Assembly (NCBI RefSeq): GCF_002850255.1
Contig: NZ_CP022522.1
Span: forward strand, 3,884,501-3,948,500
Length of the DNA: 64,000 bases
DNA from: Pseudoalteromonas sp. NC201
GTDB lineage: Bacteria; Pseudomonadota; Gammaproteobacteria; Enterobacterales; Alteromonadaceae
Direction of reading: 5' to 3'
The notes under the pieces were generated by a model that saw nothing but the letters and a program-made list of their open reading frames with translations, was not told the origin of the DNA and made no database searches. The position numbers and the translations under genes are program-made. Of the stretch, positions 9,901-18,289 are shown one piece after another; the stretch's first letter is position 1; every line of letters starts with the position of its first letter.

Positions 9901-10239
9901 CAAGGCGGATTTACACCTTGGCAGGCGCTTCGCAGCGGTACAATCGACGGTGCAAGATATCTAGGTATGGACCGTGACCTTGGTACGATCGAACAGGGAA
10001 AACTCGCCGATCTTGCCATCATAGATGGTGATGTGCTGTCTAACATCCGTGATTCAGAGAAAGTTGCCTACACCGTGATCAATGGCCGTATCTACGATGC
10101 GGCCACCATGAATGAAATCGGCAACTATGACAATAAACGTCAGCCTTTCTTCTTTGAAAATGGCGCACAAACCCAAATGCATCCAGCAACTGCTGAGTAT
10201 ATGGAAGAAAAGGCCCATACCTATCATTGGAAACACTAA
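6901..10239 (+). CDS. Secreted TolB-like propeller / amidohydrolase fusion
   Basis: A 1112-residue periplasmic or secreted protein. ATG at 6901 is chosen over an upstream TTG because AAGGGAA sits 6 bases ahead and the signal peptide starts there (FFKSPLAIAIGAAVIGLAQPASA). Residues about 50-640 hold repeated PD40/WD40-like blades (SPDGKSIVF, SPDGKHIAF, SPDGQYIAV, TPDGKSLVF and others). Residues about 670-1070 are a metal-dependent amidohydrolase: VIPGLIDAHAHG supplies the HxH ligands, later SVKSYNHP, GVEHAL and VHIGAHGQ hold further candidate ligands, and the C-terminal LGTIEQGKLADLAIID signature follows. The substrate cannot be read from sequence; relatives are annotated as secreted amidohydrolases or imidazolonepropionase-like. 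Monocistronic with its own terminator. Confidence 0.9.
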   Translation: MSFFKSPLAIAIGAAVIGLAQPASADDAVTATQKEEKSTKGWDVLNPPGEKQTITIDTNETTWSNLDVSPDGKSIVFDMLGDLYIMPIGGGKATALTSDMGWNIQPKFSPDGKHIAFISDRAGGDNLWVMDVDGKNLRQVSKEVNNIVHNPAWSPDGQYIAVKQGQVTGRTIPGGSIRMYHISGGKGVLVRERLHGAKSQKNVAEPAFSHDGKKIYYSVDATSGVRWEYNKNSLDAVFEIRSWDLATGEEETVIRGAGGAIRPTVSPDGKSIAFVKREDNGNEMIGSLYIKDLHSGVETRVYAGLDRDLQEANGAHGNTPSFAYTPDGKSLVFWAKGVFNRVNIASHEVNVIPTRVVAEKQITPALRFAVDVAPDTFKVKLARWSQISPDGETALFQALGYLYVKDIASGKVKRLTKQTDHFEFYPSYSRDGKSIVYTTWSDKDLGAIRVVSANGGKGKVITQEPGHYISPSFSPNGKNVLFKKVTGGYLLSGDWSMHPGIYLVNANGGEAKRIIKRGDNPHFGADSERIYFSTMSDETHRELKSVNLNGQEERSHFKGDYVFDFKVSPNGQYVAFIEHFNTFVAPFTSTGKTLSINKGEKAFPVKQVSKYSGDFLNWKADSSALTWAFGPTLYQRKLTDTFAFVDGASDNTDELTAEGIDLSFEQKADKPEGMIALVGGKVVTMRNAENEQEIIDNGVILIKENRIVAVGKQGELDVPSTAKVMDISGKTVIPGLIDAHAHGSYGSYNLQPQQNWNQYSNLSFGVTTIHDPSNNSAEVFSMAELQRTGLTVAPRTYSVGRILYAGHAPGYKTPISNLEDAEFHVKRLKDAGAISVKSYNHPRRETRQQVLEAAKNMEIMVVPEGGSKFQHNMNMIVDGHTGVEHALPIPNIYSDIEQMWGQTNVGFTPTFVVAYGGISGEEYWYQHTNVWENERLMSFVPEYVVKPRSIRPSKAPERHYNHINVAKTAKQLRDKGVTVHIGAHGQREGLAAHWELWSMAQGGFTPWQALRSGTIDGARYLGMDRDLGTIEQGKLADLAIIDGDVLSNIRDSEKVAYTVINGRIYDAATMNEIGNYDNKRQPFFFENGAQTQMHPATAEYMEEKAHTYHWKH

Positions 10240-10279
10240 TACGTAGCACGATTGAAGCGTGAAACGTTAAGTTCACAAG

Positions 10280-10313
10280 CCCGGCTATCTAGATAGCCGG
10301 GTTTTTTATTTTT
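10280..10313 (+). terminator. Rho-independent terminator
   Basis: Perfect stem CCCGGCTATCT/AGATAGCCGGG, contiguous through the dyad centre so a few central bases form the loop, followed by TTTTTTATTTTTT. It ends the amidohydrolase transcript. Confidence 0.9.
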
Positions 10314-10381
10314 TGTCTAGATCTTAATCAATACTGTTCTATGCTGTTATAGGTACTTCCATAGCAACAAGGAATTAGGTT

Positions 10382-13300
10382 ATGTCTGGGTTTTCGCAAT
10401 TTTTTAACTCTCTTAATTTAACTAAAAAGCTGATTTTTGCATTTCTAATCGTCGCGCTCGTGCCGTTGATAGTAATTATTTCCATCGCACTTAATACCGC
10501 ATCGAATGCCATGACAGCGCAAGTATATTCACAACTTGGTGCCGTTAGTGAGATCAAAAAAAGCGCGGTTAATCGTTACTTTAAGACCGTTGAGGATAAA
10601 CTCGATGCCTTTACGGCAAACCCATTACTTCCTGTGATTGCACAAGAGTTTATTACCAGCTTTCCTAGCGCTCAGGCCGATATTAACTATGCCAAATTAT
10701 CTCGATTTTATGATGAAGTGTTCGTACCTAAATTCAATCAAGAAAACCCCGAAGATACGAGCACAGCAAGGCTAATTGGTAACATTTCAGAGTCTGGGCT
10801 TGCGCTGCAAGCCCGCTACTTAGCCAGCAACCCCTACCCAGTTGGTGAAAAATACAAATTTATTGAAACCGGTCACTTAGATAGTTATGACCTTGCTCAC
10901 CGCAGTTACCATCCATATATGCTTAACATCGCCGACATTTATGAGTTTTACGATATCTTTATCATTGACCCAAGTAATGGAAATATTGTCTATTCTGTAT
11001 TTAAAGAGGTTGATTTTGCTACGTCACTAGAAACGGGTCCTTATGCCAATAGTAATCTAGCTTCTCTTTATCGAGAACTGAAGGACTCAGCGGATCCAAC
11101 AATCAGCGCTTTCGCAGACTACAAACAATACCTCCCCTCCTATAATGCACCCGCTAGTTTTATTGCCAAACCTATCGTGGTGAATGGCCAAACCGTTGCA
11201 ATTGTAGCTGCACAGCTATCTATTGATGCCATCAATGCCATTATGACCGAGCGAGAAGGCTTAGGAGAAAGTGGTGAAACCTACCTAGTCGGCCCTGAGG
11301 GTCTGATGCGTTCAGACTCATTCTTAGATCCACAACATCATTCCGTGGTGAATTCATTTCGATACCCTGAGCGCGGCAAGGTAGCTACGCTTGCTGTCTC
11401 TCAAGCATTAAATAATCAATCTGGACAACAGGTTATTGAGGACTATAACGGCGAGGCCGTGTTATCTGCCTATACACCAGTGGAAGTCTTTAATACCCGT
11501 TGGGCACTGCTTGCCGAAATTGACGAAGCGGAAGCATTTGCTTCTATCACCTCGCTCTCTCAATACCTGATGATTATTTTAGCGGTCACTATAGTGTTAG
11601 TACTGATCGTCGCCTATTGGTTCTCAAAAACGCTTACCAAACCTGTTCACGAGTTGGTAGAAACCATGAAATCAGTTGAACAAGAAGGCAACTTTTCATT
11701 GCGTGCCCCCATTCGTAGTCATGATGAAATAGGTAACAGTGCACAGGCATTCAACTCACTACTAGATGCCTTACAGCTTTCTATCACAGAGGCTAATCGC
11801 GTCATGAATCAAATGGCCTCGGGCAAGTTTGACGACCGCATCAAAGTACCGTGTCGGGGCGAGCTAGAAACCCTAAAAGAAGCCACTAACCATTGTGCTA
11901 ATACGTTAAGTCGAGCGATTTCCGAGCTGAATGAGATTTCGATTGATATGGCTAATGGTCGCTTCGATACCAAACTTAATGCTCCCATGTCTGGCGATTT
12001 AGACAAGCTCAAAAATAATATTAACGATTCTTTGGCATCGATTAATTCGACTATGAACGGTATTGTTCATGTGATGACCAATATTGAGCAAGGTAACTTT
12101 AAGGAACAAGTCACCGTGCCCGCTAAAGGCAAGTTAGCGCAACTTAAAGATTCGGTAAATAATTCCGTTCGCAGCCTTAGCTGTGCAATTGACGGTATCA
12201 GCACGATTATGTCTGCACTACGCCAAGGCGACTTTTCTGCGCAACTTGATGCCCCTCTCGCAGGCCAATTAGATACCTTAAAACAAGATATCAACTCCAG
12301 CATGGCAAACCTAGACAGAGTAATGAAAGAAATAGGCACTGTGATGGCTGGCGTCAGCAACGGCGACTTTAAACAACAAGTGGACGTAGCAGCAACGGGC
12401 CAACTCGCGCAACTTAAAGATAATATCAATGCTTCTGTGACCGCCGTTGATGTTGCTATCTCGGAAATTTCTACGGTGATGATGGCTATTAGCCATGGTC
12501 GATTCGACCGCACCATTCAATCTGCGATGTCTGGCCAGCTTGATAATCTCAAAGGTGATATCAACCGTTCAGTCGAGAACCTCAATCAGGTCATCGAAGA
12601 GCTCGGCAGCGTAATGGGCGCAATGTCCGAAGGAGACTTTAGTCAAAAAATAGAGTTGCCACTACAAGGTCAACTGCAACAACTTAAAGAGAATGTAAAT
12701 GACTCGACCTTACAAGTATCCGACGCTATCTCCGAAGTGAGCAGCGTGTTGGCCAACGTTGCTCAGGGTAACTTAAGTAATCAAGTAAATGGTGAATATT
12801 TTGGCGTGTTTAAGTCTTTGCAAAATGACACCAATACCACAATTAAAAAACTCACCAGTGTAATCGAAGGGATCCAAGCTGCTGCAAATTATGTTGCTCA
12901 AAGTGCCGGAGAAATAGCGGCGAGTAACACTGAAATCAGCCAACGCACAGAAGAGCAAGCTGCAAACTTAGAAGAAGCCAGTGCCAGCACCGGCAATATG
13001 TTAGATGAACTCACTAAAGTTTCAAACCAATCTGGTGATGCCGTAGGACTGGCAACAAACGCAGAAAACATAGCCAAAGAAGGAGGCAGTTTATCTGCCC
13101 AAACCGTAGCCGCAATAATTGAGGTGAACAAAGCCAGTAAAGACATTAATGAGATTGTATCGGTGATTGATGGACTTGCGTTTCAAACCAACCTGCTGGC
13201 ACTCAATGCTGCCGTTGAAGCGGCACGAGCGGGAGAAAATGGCCGTGGCTTTGCAGTCGTTGCAAACGAAGTACGAGAGCTGGCAGGGCGTAGCGCCGCC

Positions 13301-13684
13301 TCTGCAAAGCAAATCAAAGAAATTATCTCAAACAGTAATCAGAAGGTAGAGCAAGGGACTGAACTTGCCAATAGTTCCGGTGAAAAGCTGCAACAAATCG
13401 TTGGCGCCGTGAGTGATGTAAATAACAACATCATTAAAATCAATGAGTCAACTTCAATGCAGCAGCAAGCCATTAAAGAAGTGGATTTGGTGGTGCAAAG
13501 GCTGACAGATCTTATTCAAGAAAACTCTGCAATTACCGAAGAAACGATGGCAGCAGCGAGACAAATGGCTGAGCAAGCCCATGAAATGCGTACCCAGTTG
13601 AGCTATTTCCGTTTATCAAAAAATGATTACAGCGCCACAGGTAGAGAAGGTGAATTGCTTGTGCATCGATATAATGCATCTTAG
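10382..13684 (+). CDS. Methyl-accepting chemotaxis protein with poly-HAMP array
   Basis: A 1100-residue chemoreceptor. TM1 is about residues 17-37. A large periplasmic Cache-like sensor spans about 40-390 ([20 protein letters not shown] is typical of Cache), and TM2 is about 393-415. A canonical HAMP follows ([14 protein letters not shown] to about 474). Then eight 45-residue HAMP-like units run without gaps from residue 475 to 834, each with the pattern M-x3-x-G-(D/N/R/K)-F, P-x2-G-x-L-x2-L-K, N-x-S. The C-terminal signalling hairpin carries the conserved tip [20 protein letters not shown] and [14 protein letters not shown]. It should dock CheA/CheW and respond to an unknown small ligand. 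AAGGAATTAGG precedes the ATG. The following gene is convergent, with a shared hairpin between. Confidence 0.93.
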   Translation: MSGFSQFFNSLNLTKKLIFAFLIVALVPLIVIISIALNTASNAMTAQVYSQLGAVSEIKKSAVNRYFKTVEDKLDAFTANPLLPVIAQEFITSFPSAQADINYAKLSRFYDEVFVPKFNQENPEDTSTARLIGNISESGLALQARYLASNPYPVGEKYKFIETGHLDSYDLAHRSYHPYMLNIADIYEFYDIFIIDPSNGNIVYSVFKEVDFATSLETGPYANSNLASLYRELKDSADPTISAFADYKQYLPSYNAPASFIAKPIVVNGQTVAIVAAQLSIDAINAIMTEREGLGESGETYLVGPEGLMRSDSFLDPQHHSVVNSFRYPERGKVATLAVSQALNNQSGQQVIEDYNGEAVLSAYTPVEVFNTRWALLAEIDEAEAFASITSLSQYLMIILAVTIVLVLIVAYWFSKTLTKPVHELVETMKSVEQEGNFSLRAPIRSHDEIGNSAQAFNSLLDALQLSITEANRVMNQMASGKFDDRIKVPCRGELETLKEATNHCANTLSRAISELNEISIDMANGRFDTKLNAPMSGDLDKLKNNINDSLASINSTMNGIVHVMTNIEQGNFKEQVTVPAKGKLAQLKDSVNNSVRSLSCAIDGISTIMSALRQGDFSAQLDAPLAGQLDTLKQDINSSMANLDRVMKEIGTVMAGVSNGDFKQQVDVAATGQLAQLKDNINASVTAVDVAISEISTVMMAISHGRFDRTIQSAMSGQLDNLKGDINRSVENLNQVIEELGSVMGAMSEGDFSQKIELPLQGQLQQLKENVNDSTLQVSDAISEVSSVLANVAQGNLSNQVNGEYFGVFKSLQNDTNTTIKKLTSVIEGIQAAANYVAQSAGEIAASNTEISQRTEEQAANLEEASASTGNMLDELTKVSNQSGDAVGLATNAENIAKEGGSLSAQTVAAIIEVNKASKDINEIVSVIDGLAFQTNLLALNAAVEAARAGENGRGFAVVANEVRELAGRSAASAKQIKEIISNSNQKVEQGTELANSSGEKLQQIVGAVSDVNNNIIKINESTSMQQQAIKEVDLVVQRLTDLIQENSAITEETMAAARQMAEQAHEMRTQLSYFRLSKNDYSATGREGELLVHRYNAS
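11804..12883 (+). repeat. Eight coding repeats of 135 bp (HAMP units)
   Basis: Eight in-frame units of exactly 135 bp inside the chemoreceptor gene. They are conserved at protein level (GDF/GNF/GRF, G-x-L-x2-LK) but clearly diverged in DNA, so this is an old protein repeat and not a recent tandem duplication. Confidence 0.85.
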
Positions 13685-13707
13685 GGCCAGTTGAGTTTCG
13701 AGTTAGA

Positions 13708-13740
13708 GCATGCCCAACTAAGCCTCTTAGTTGGGCATGC
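13708..13740. terminator. Bidirectional hairpin between convergent genes
   Basis: Perfect 15-bp stem GCATGCCCAACTAAG/CTTAGTTGGGCATGC with a 3-base loop. No long T-tract on either side, but the position between convergent stop codons supports a shared terminator. Confidence 0.65.
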
Positions 13741-13760
13741 TATGCCTGTACCAATGTGTA

Positions 13761-14531
13761 TTATGCCAATGTAAATTTATCCGCATCGAGGTGGGCTGGA
13801 AATTTAGCTTTATACTGCTGCAAATCGCTCAGTTTTAGCTTTACGGTAATAACCTCAGCTTGGTTATCTACTGCCGAAACAATGCTATTACCATTGAAAT
13901 CAATCGCTTTAGTACCACCATTATGTGCAGTGCCATACCCGTCTTCACCTACGCGATTTACCGCAAGCACAAAGCACTGATTCTCGATTGCGCGAGCAGC
14001 CAGTAAGGTATCCCAATGATTTCGGCGTGCCGCTGGCCAGTTTGCAATATTAATCATAACCTCATAATCATTCTGATTACGCTGAAATACTGGAAAACGT
14101 AAGTCATAGCAGATCTGCGGTAAGAATTTAATGCCTTTTAATTCGAACACTTCACGGTGCTCACCAGCAACGACAAAATCGCCTTCATTACCCAAACAGA
14201 ATAAGTGTCTTTTGTCATAATGAAGTATCTTTCCATCCGGCTGGCACCACACCATACGGTTGGCCTTTTTATCTCCTTGCGGAACCAGTATGCTGCCCGC
14301 TACAACAGCTTCAAAGCGCTGAGCATATTGCTGTAAAAACTCGATGGCTGCATCAGCATAGCGCTCAACATCCGGCTCTTTTACAGCGAACCCGGTAGCA
14401 AATGTTTCTGGTAGCAAAATTAAATCGCTTGGCTCGACATTTTCTAGCAAACGTTCAATATGGGTAAAGTTGGCCTCAGGTGAAAGCCACTGGATATCTG
14501 TTTGAACAAGGGTAACGGTTAAAGTTGACAT
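13761..14531 (-). CDS. yafV: Omega-amidase YafV-like (carbon-nitrogen hydrolase)
   Basis: A 256-residue nitrilase-superfamily enzyme with the catalytic triad visible: E42 (LLPETFATGF), K107 (YDKRHLF) and C141 (QICYDLRFP). The YafV/Nit2 branch hydrolyses alpha-ketoglutaramate or alpha-ketosuccinamate, the unstable products of glutamine- or asparagine-dependent transaminases. The start overlaps the end of the upstream aminotransferase gene by 13 bases, so the two are translationally coupled. This matches the proposed tandem action of glutamine transaminase and omega-amidase closing methionine salvage. The divergent mtnBCD genes next door reinforce that role. Cytoplasmic; no signal peptide. Confidence 0.88.
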   Translation of the reverse strand: MSTLTVTLVQTDIQWLSPEANFTHIERLLENVEPSDLILLPETFATGFAVKEPDVERYADAAIEFLQQYAQRFEAVVAGSILVPQGDKKANRMVWCQPDGKILHYDKRHLFCLGNEGDFVVAGEHREVFELKGIKFLPQICYDLRFPVFQRNQNDYEVMINIANWPAARRNHWDTLLAARAIENQCFVLAVNRVGEDGYGTAHNGGTKAIDFNGNSIVSAVDNQAEVITVKLKLSDLQQYKAKFPAHLDADKFTLA

Positions 14532-15658
14532 AAGCGTTTTGCAGCCTCTTCTAATGTCTGGTTTTCCTTAGCAAAGCACAATCGTATGACCTTGTCTTCA
14601 GGTGCTTGTTGGTAAAAAACGCTGAGTGGCACTGCCGCAACCCCAACCTCTTCCACCAGATAGCGACAAAAGGCAACATCATCAAGCTCAGAAATTTCAC
14701 TGTAATCCAAAAGCAAAAAATAAGTCCCTTCACTTGGTAATAGCGTAAATCGGCTTGACGCTAACGCCTTAACCAGTACATCGCGTTTTTGTTGATAAAA
14801 CCCACTCAGTTCATCAACGTGCTCAGGGTGTTCAGCAAGCATATCTGTCAATGCAAGTTGTGCCGGAGTGAAGCTTGAGAACGTTACATATTGATGGATC
14901 TTTCTAAACTCAACAGTCATTTGCTTTGGCGCCACACAGTAACCCATTTTCCAGCCTGTACTATGAAAGGTTTTACCAAAGCTAGAGATCACAAACGCAC
15001 GCTCAAACAATGCTGGATCAGTTAATGCGCTCAGATGAGGCAAATCATCAAAGGTAATATGCTCGTATACTTCATCACTGATCAATAACAAGTCATGCTG
15101 ATTTAGTAGCTGTTTTAGTTGCTCTAAATCTGACGGCTTCAGCGTTTTAGCCGACGGGTTATGCGGTGTATTGATGATAATAGCACGGGTATTTGGGTTG
15201 ATACTCGCTGCGACTTGTTGCCAATCAATTTGGTAATGCGGCGCAGTCAATGCAATATGTACGGCTTTTCCGCCAGCAAGCTCAATTGCAGGCTCATAAG
15301 AGTCGTAAGCCGGATCGAATACAATAACTTCATCCCCTTCAGATACTATTGCCTGAATTGCCACGAAGAGTGCTTCCGTTGCACCCGAGGTCACCGTGAT
15401 CTGTTCTTGTCCTGAAACACGCACCTGATAACGACGTTCAATTAATGCCGCAACTTGTGCTTGCAAGCTCGGTACGCCGGCAGAAGGCGAATACTGATTT
15501 TGACCTTCACCAACGTAGTGGCTCAGTTGTGATTTTAGGTAATCAGGTGCATCAAACTCCGGAAAGCCTTGCGATAAGTTGATCGCACCATGCTCGTTCG
15601 CTAATGCCGTCATTTGGCTAAATATACTAATTCCAACCTGAGGTAACTTACTTTTCAC
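14519..15658 (-). CDS. ybdL: PLP-dependent methionine aminotransferase (YbdL/MtnE role)
   Basis: A 379-residue fold-type I aminotransferase. Landmarks are the N-terminal INLSQGFPEFDAPDYLK, the ITVTSGATEALF turn, NTPHNPSAKTL, the DEVYEH aspartate-tyrosine pair, the Schiff-base lysine in SSFGKTFHSTGWKMGYC, and a C-terminal arginine in VIRLCFAKE. It resembles YbdL, which prefers methionine and its keto acid. The context (omega-amidase coupled downstream, mtnBCD divergent upstream) points to the last salvage step, amination of 4-methylthio-2-oxobutanoate. GTG start with a purine-rich GAGAG upstream. The 102-base gap to mtnB carries MetJ-box-like octamers and probably serves both directions. Confidence 0.88.
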   Translation of the reverse strand: MKSKLPQVGISIFSQMTALANEHGAINLSQGFPEFDAPDYLKSQLSHYVGEGQNQYSPSAGVPSLQAQVAALIERRYQVRVSGQEQITVTSGATEALFVAIQAIVSEGDEVIVFDPAYDSYEPAIELAGGKAVHIALTAPHYQIDWQQVAASINPNTRAIIINTPHNPSAKTLKPSDLEQLKQLLNQHDLLLISDEVYEHITFDDLPHLSALTDPALFERAFVISSFGKTFHSTGWKMGYCVAPKQMTVEFRKIHQYVTFSSFTPAQLALTDMLAEHPEHVDELSGFYQQKRDVLVKALASSRFTLLPSEGTYFLLLDYSEISELDDVAFCRYLVEEVGVAAVPLSVFYQQAPEDKVIRLCFAKENQTLEEAAKRLCQL

Positions 15659-15716
15659 TGCAACACTCTCTTTCTTATGGTGCTAATCGTGAGTGGATGC
15701 TATCATTGCTCAAAAT

Positions 15717-15740
15717 AGATGTATAGCCGTCCAAACGCAT
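15717..15740. promoter_or_regulatory. Three tandem MetJ-box-like octamers (mtnE/mtnB promoter)
   Basis: AGATGTAT-AGCCGTCC-AAACGCAT, abutting octamers matching the MetJ consensus AGACGTCT at 6, 6 and 5 of 8 positions (17 of 24). It lies midway in the divergent intergenic region. The arrangement equals that found before mtnK. MetJ binding is inferred. Confidence 0.55.
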
Positions 15741-15760
15741 TTAATTTATAGGTGTTAACT

Positions 15761-16375
15761 ATGCACACACAAGCCGCAAAACTCGCGCTTATCGACGCAG
15801 GAGCTTGGGTTGCTCAGCAAGGCTGGGTTCCCGCGACTGGTGGTAATTTCTCTATCAAAACAGACTCTGGCTTTGTTGTCACGGCCAGCGGCTTTGATAA
15901 AGGTAAATTAACATCAGAACAATTTCTGGAATTAGACACCACAGGCACCATCATTGCCGGTAATGGAAAGCCTTCAGCCGAAACCGCATTGCACCTAAAA
16001 TTATATGATTTATGTGCGGGTGCACAGTGTATATTACACACGCATTCCGTAGCTGCGACTGTGTTATCACGGCTTATTCAAGGCGATCAATTTCAGATCC
16101 GTGGTTATGAAATGCAAAAGTCACTGTCTGGCATTCAATCCCATGAAGAAACCCTATCCATTGCTATTTTTGATAACGATCAGGATATAGAGCGACTAGC
16201 ACAGCGGGTGGCGCAATCTCATCAAACTACACCAGTTGTACACGGTGTATTGATCCGAGGTCACGGGTTATACGCCGTGGGCCGCACAGTGCAAGAAACT
16301 CGTCGTCATATTGAGGGCTTAGAGTTTTTATTTGCCTGCGAATTAGAACGCATTAAATTGGAGGGGCGCCAATGA
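15761..16375 (+). CDS. mtnB: Methylthioribulose-1-phosphate dehydratase
   Basis: A 204-residue class II aldolase-fold dehydratase that converts methylthioribulose-1-phosphate to the diketo phosphate. The zinc ligands are seen in LHTHSVAATVLSR and in LIRGHGLYAVG. The N-terminal GWVPATGGNFSIK is the usual substrate loop. ATG at 15761 is chosen over an in-frame GTG nine bases earlier, because TAGGTG sits at proper distance only from the ATG. Its last codons overlap mtnC by 4 bases, so mtnBCD form a tightly coupled operon. Confidence 0.93.
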   Translation: MHTQAAKLALIDAGAWVAQQGWVPATGGNFSIKTDSGFVVTASGFDKGKLTSEQFLELDTTGTIIAGNGKPSAETALHLKLYDLCAGAQCILHTHSVAATVLSRLIQGDQFQIRGYEMQKSLSGIQSHEETLSIAIFDNDQDIERLAQRVAQSHQTTPVVHGVLIRGHGLYAVGRTVQETRRHIEGLEFLFACELERIKLEGRQ

Positions 16376-17058
16376 TCAAAGCCATTTTAACAGATATTGA
16401 AGGGACAATTACCCGTATCTCATTTGTTAAAGAGATACTATTCCCGTATGCCGCTGCGCATTTACCGCAATTTATTCGCGACCATCAGCATGACACCGCC
16501 GTTGCCGAGCAAATTAGTGCCGTCAGAGCAGAATTGGATAATGCCAACGCTGATATTGATACCGTGATTGCCGCACTACTTGAGTGGATCGCCGCAGATA
16601 AAAAAATCACGCCATTAAAACAGCTACAGGGTCTCGTTTGGCAGTTTGGCTATACAAACGGCGATTTTACCGGACATTTGTACGAAGATGCCTACCAGTT
16701 TTTAACACAACAAAAAGCGGATGGTCGCAATCTCTACGTGTATTCCTCGGGTTCAGTGAAAGCGCAGCAGCTACTTTTTGCGCACTCAGCCTATGGTGAT
16801 ATTCGCCCGCTATTTAGCGACTACTTTGATACTAAAGTGGGTGCCAAGCAGGAGGTCTCGTCGTATCAGAACATTATTGCAGCCCTACCGTATGAAGCAG
16901 AGCAAATACTCTTTTTAAGCGATATCGTTGCCGAGCTAGACGCGGCAAAGGCCGCTGGCATGCAAACATTACAACTGTTTAGAGATGCACAAGCAACATC
17001 ACCTGAACATCCAGTTATATCAAGCTTTGACCATTTTGATGAAGGGGCGTTTTCATGA
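16372..17058 (+). CDS. mtnC: Enolase-phosphatase (2,3-diketo-5-methylthiopentyl-1-P)
   Basis: A 228-residue HAD-superfamily enzyme that enolises and dephosphorylates the diketo phosphate to the acireductone. The nucleophile motif reads LTDIEGTIT (the D-x-E form typical of MtnC, not D-x-D). Motif II is VYSSGSVKAQ and the C-terminal metal motif is LFLSDIVAELDAA. GGAGGGG precedes the start inside mtnB. The 3' end overlaps mtnD by 4 bases. Length is normal for the family. Confidence 0.94.
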   Translation: MIKAILTDIEGTITRISFVKEILFPYAAAHLPQFIRDHQHDTAVAEQISAVRAELDNANADIDTVIAALLEWIAADKKITPLKQLQGLVWQFGYTNGDFTGHLYEDAYQFLTQQKADGRNLYVYSSGSVKAQQLLFAHSAYGDIRPLFSDYFDTKVGAKQEVSSYQNIIAALPYEAEQILFLSDIVAELDAAKAAGMQTLQLFRDAQATSPEHPVISSFDHFDEGAFS

Positions 17059-17597
17059 GTCAACTGACTATCTACCAGGTACAGAATCCAAGCCAAGCTT
17101 TACAACAAGAGCAAGACGCAAACATCATCGCATCTTTGCTCGCAGAGCAAGGCGTACGCTTTGAACAATGGCAGACTAGCACCGATATCACAGCTGAAAT
17201 GTCACAAGACGACATTATTAATGCCTACCTGAGCGATATTGAAAGATTAAAGACGCAAGGCGGCTATCAAACTGTCGACGTGATTTCACTTGCAAAGGGC
17301 AACCCTAGTGCCTCGGAGTTGCGACAAAAGTTTCTTTTTGAGCATACTCATAGCGAAGATGAAGTGCGTTTTTTTGTTAAAGGACAGGGGTTATTTTGCC
17401 TGCATTTAAACGACAAAGTTTATCAAGTTTTATGTCAGCAAGGCGACTTAATCTCAGTGCCAGAAAATACGCCTCATTGGTTCGATATGGGTAGTGATCC
17501 AGAATTTACTGCCATTCGCCTGTTCAATAATCAAGAGGGCTGGGTTGCGAAAAGCACGGACTCTGACATTGCAAAGCAGTTTCCCTTACTTGATTAA
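17055..17597 (+). CDS. mtnD: Acireductone dioxygenase
   Basis: A 180-residue cupin that oxidises the acireductone to the keto acid of methionine plus formate (Fe form). The metal ligands follow the family pattern HxHx5Ex(n)H: FEHTHSEDEVRFF followed by ENTPHWFDMG. Last gene of the mtnBCD operon. A hairpin lies about 15 bases downstream. The next salvage genes appear only at 38 kb. Confidence 0.94.
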   Translation: MSQLTIYQVQNPSQALQQEQDANIIASLLAEQGVRFEQWQTSTDITAEMSQDDIINAYLSDIERLKTQGGYQTVDVISLAKGNPSASELRQKFLFEHTHSEDEVRFFVKGQGLFCLHLNDKVYQVLCQQGDLISVPENTPHWFDMGSDPEFTAIRLFNNQEGWVAKSTDSDIAKQFPLLD

Positions 17598-17953
17598 TCC
17601 AAGTCTGAATACTCACAGTATTAACGAAGCACTGTGAGTACTTGCTTACTCATGCTAGGCTCACAACCTTCAACAAAATACACACCAAATTCCATCATCA
17701 GATTTTACCTCATGACTCATTTCAATATTTGTATTACAACAGCAAGTAAACCAACATGGCACTGACATAATAGGTAAACTCTTGGAGAGGCCTGACTTTC
17801 AATCTACGTTTCCGTTGATATGAACGTTTTCACTTATCAAAACTAAGTCCTTAAATGCGCATACTCTCCCTAAAACGCGTTGACTTTTTGTACCTAACTG
17901 CAAGAAAGCTTCCTTATCAACTAATCGGCTCGAAATTTGATTAAAATACAAAA
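17598..17953. other. Intergenic stretch with hairpin and a decayed coding remnant
   Basis: Holds the stem TACTCACAGT/ACTGTGAGTA (17611-17620 with 17632-17641), probably the mtnBCD terminator although it lacks a T-tract. On the minus strand a remnant at 17622-17705 shares a 24-base exact match with 21743-21766. Nothing else recognisable. Confidence 0.55.
17622..17705 (-). pseudogene. C-terminal remnant of a lipoprotein paralogue
   Basis: About 27 minus-strand codons ending in TAA, preceded in frame by a stop. The peptide contains EFGVYFVEGCE. GVYFVEGCE also occurs in the interrupted lipoprotein gene at 21725-22099, encoded by 24 identical bases in both places. This looks like the tail of a lost second copy of that gene. 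Confidence 0.5.
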
Positions 17954-18226
17954 TTATTTAATTTCTTTGAGCGCGCTGATGAGTAAGTTTATTGATGTTT
18001 GCTGCTGATGCTGTTTCAAAAGTAAATACATCACCGTTATCGCTGTATACCCAAATAACACAGATTTATACATGTATGGAAAGTAGTTTAAAAATACAGA
18101 GAGAGCAAGATACAAGAAAACAAACCCTGTGACTTCAATTTTTTTCTTCCGTTCAACCTTATTTGCTTGTTCTAATTGCTTAATAATTTCATCTAATTCT
18201 ATTGATTTCGATTCTTGTTTTTCCAT
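17954..18226 (-). CDS. Small membrane protein, hypothetical
   Basis: A 90-residue protein with an acidic/helical N-terminus (about 1-30) and two transmembrane segments (about 32-49 and 55-69), then a short polar tail. AAGGTATTATT lies before the ATG. It follows the ankyrin protein gene by 63 bases on the same strand and is probably its operon partner. Not recognised; no function proposed. Confidence 0.6.
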   Translation of the reverse strand: MEKQESKSIELDEIIKQLEQANKVERKKKIEVTGFVFLYLALSVFLNYFPYMYKSVLFGYTAITVMYLLLKQHQQQTSINLLISALKEIK

Positions 18227-18289
18227 AATAATACCTTTTAAAGTTTGATTCGCTTATTGTTTTCTTGGTTTAGGTTAAATAAGACGACA

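Noticed and set aside
11804..12883. Recent DNA tandem repeat or assembly artefact
   Set aside because: The 135-bp units are well diverged in DNA and conserved only as HAMP-like protein, so they are an old coding repeat.
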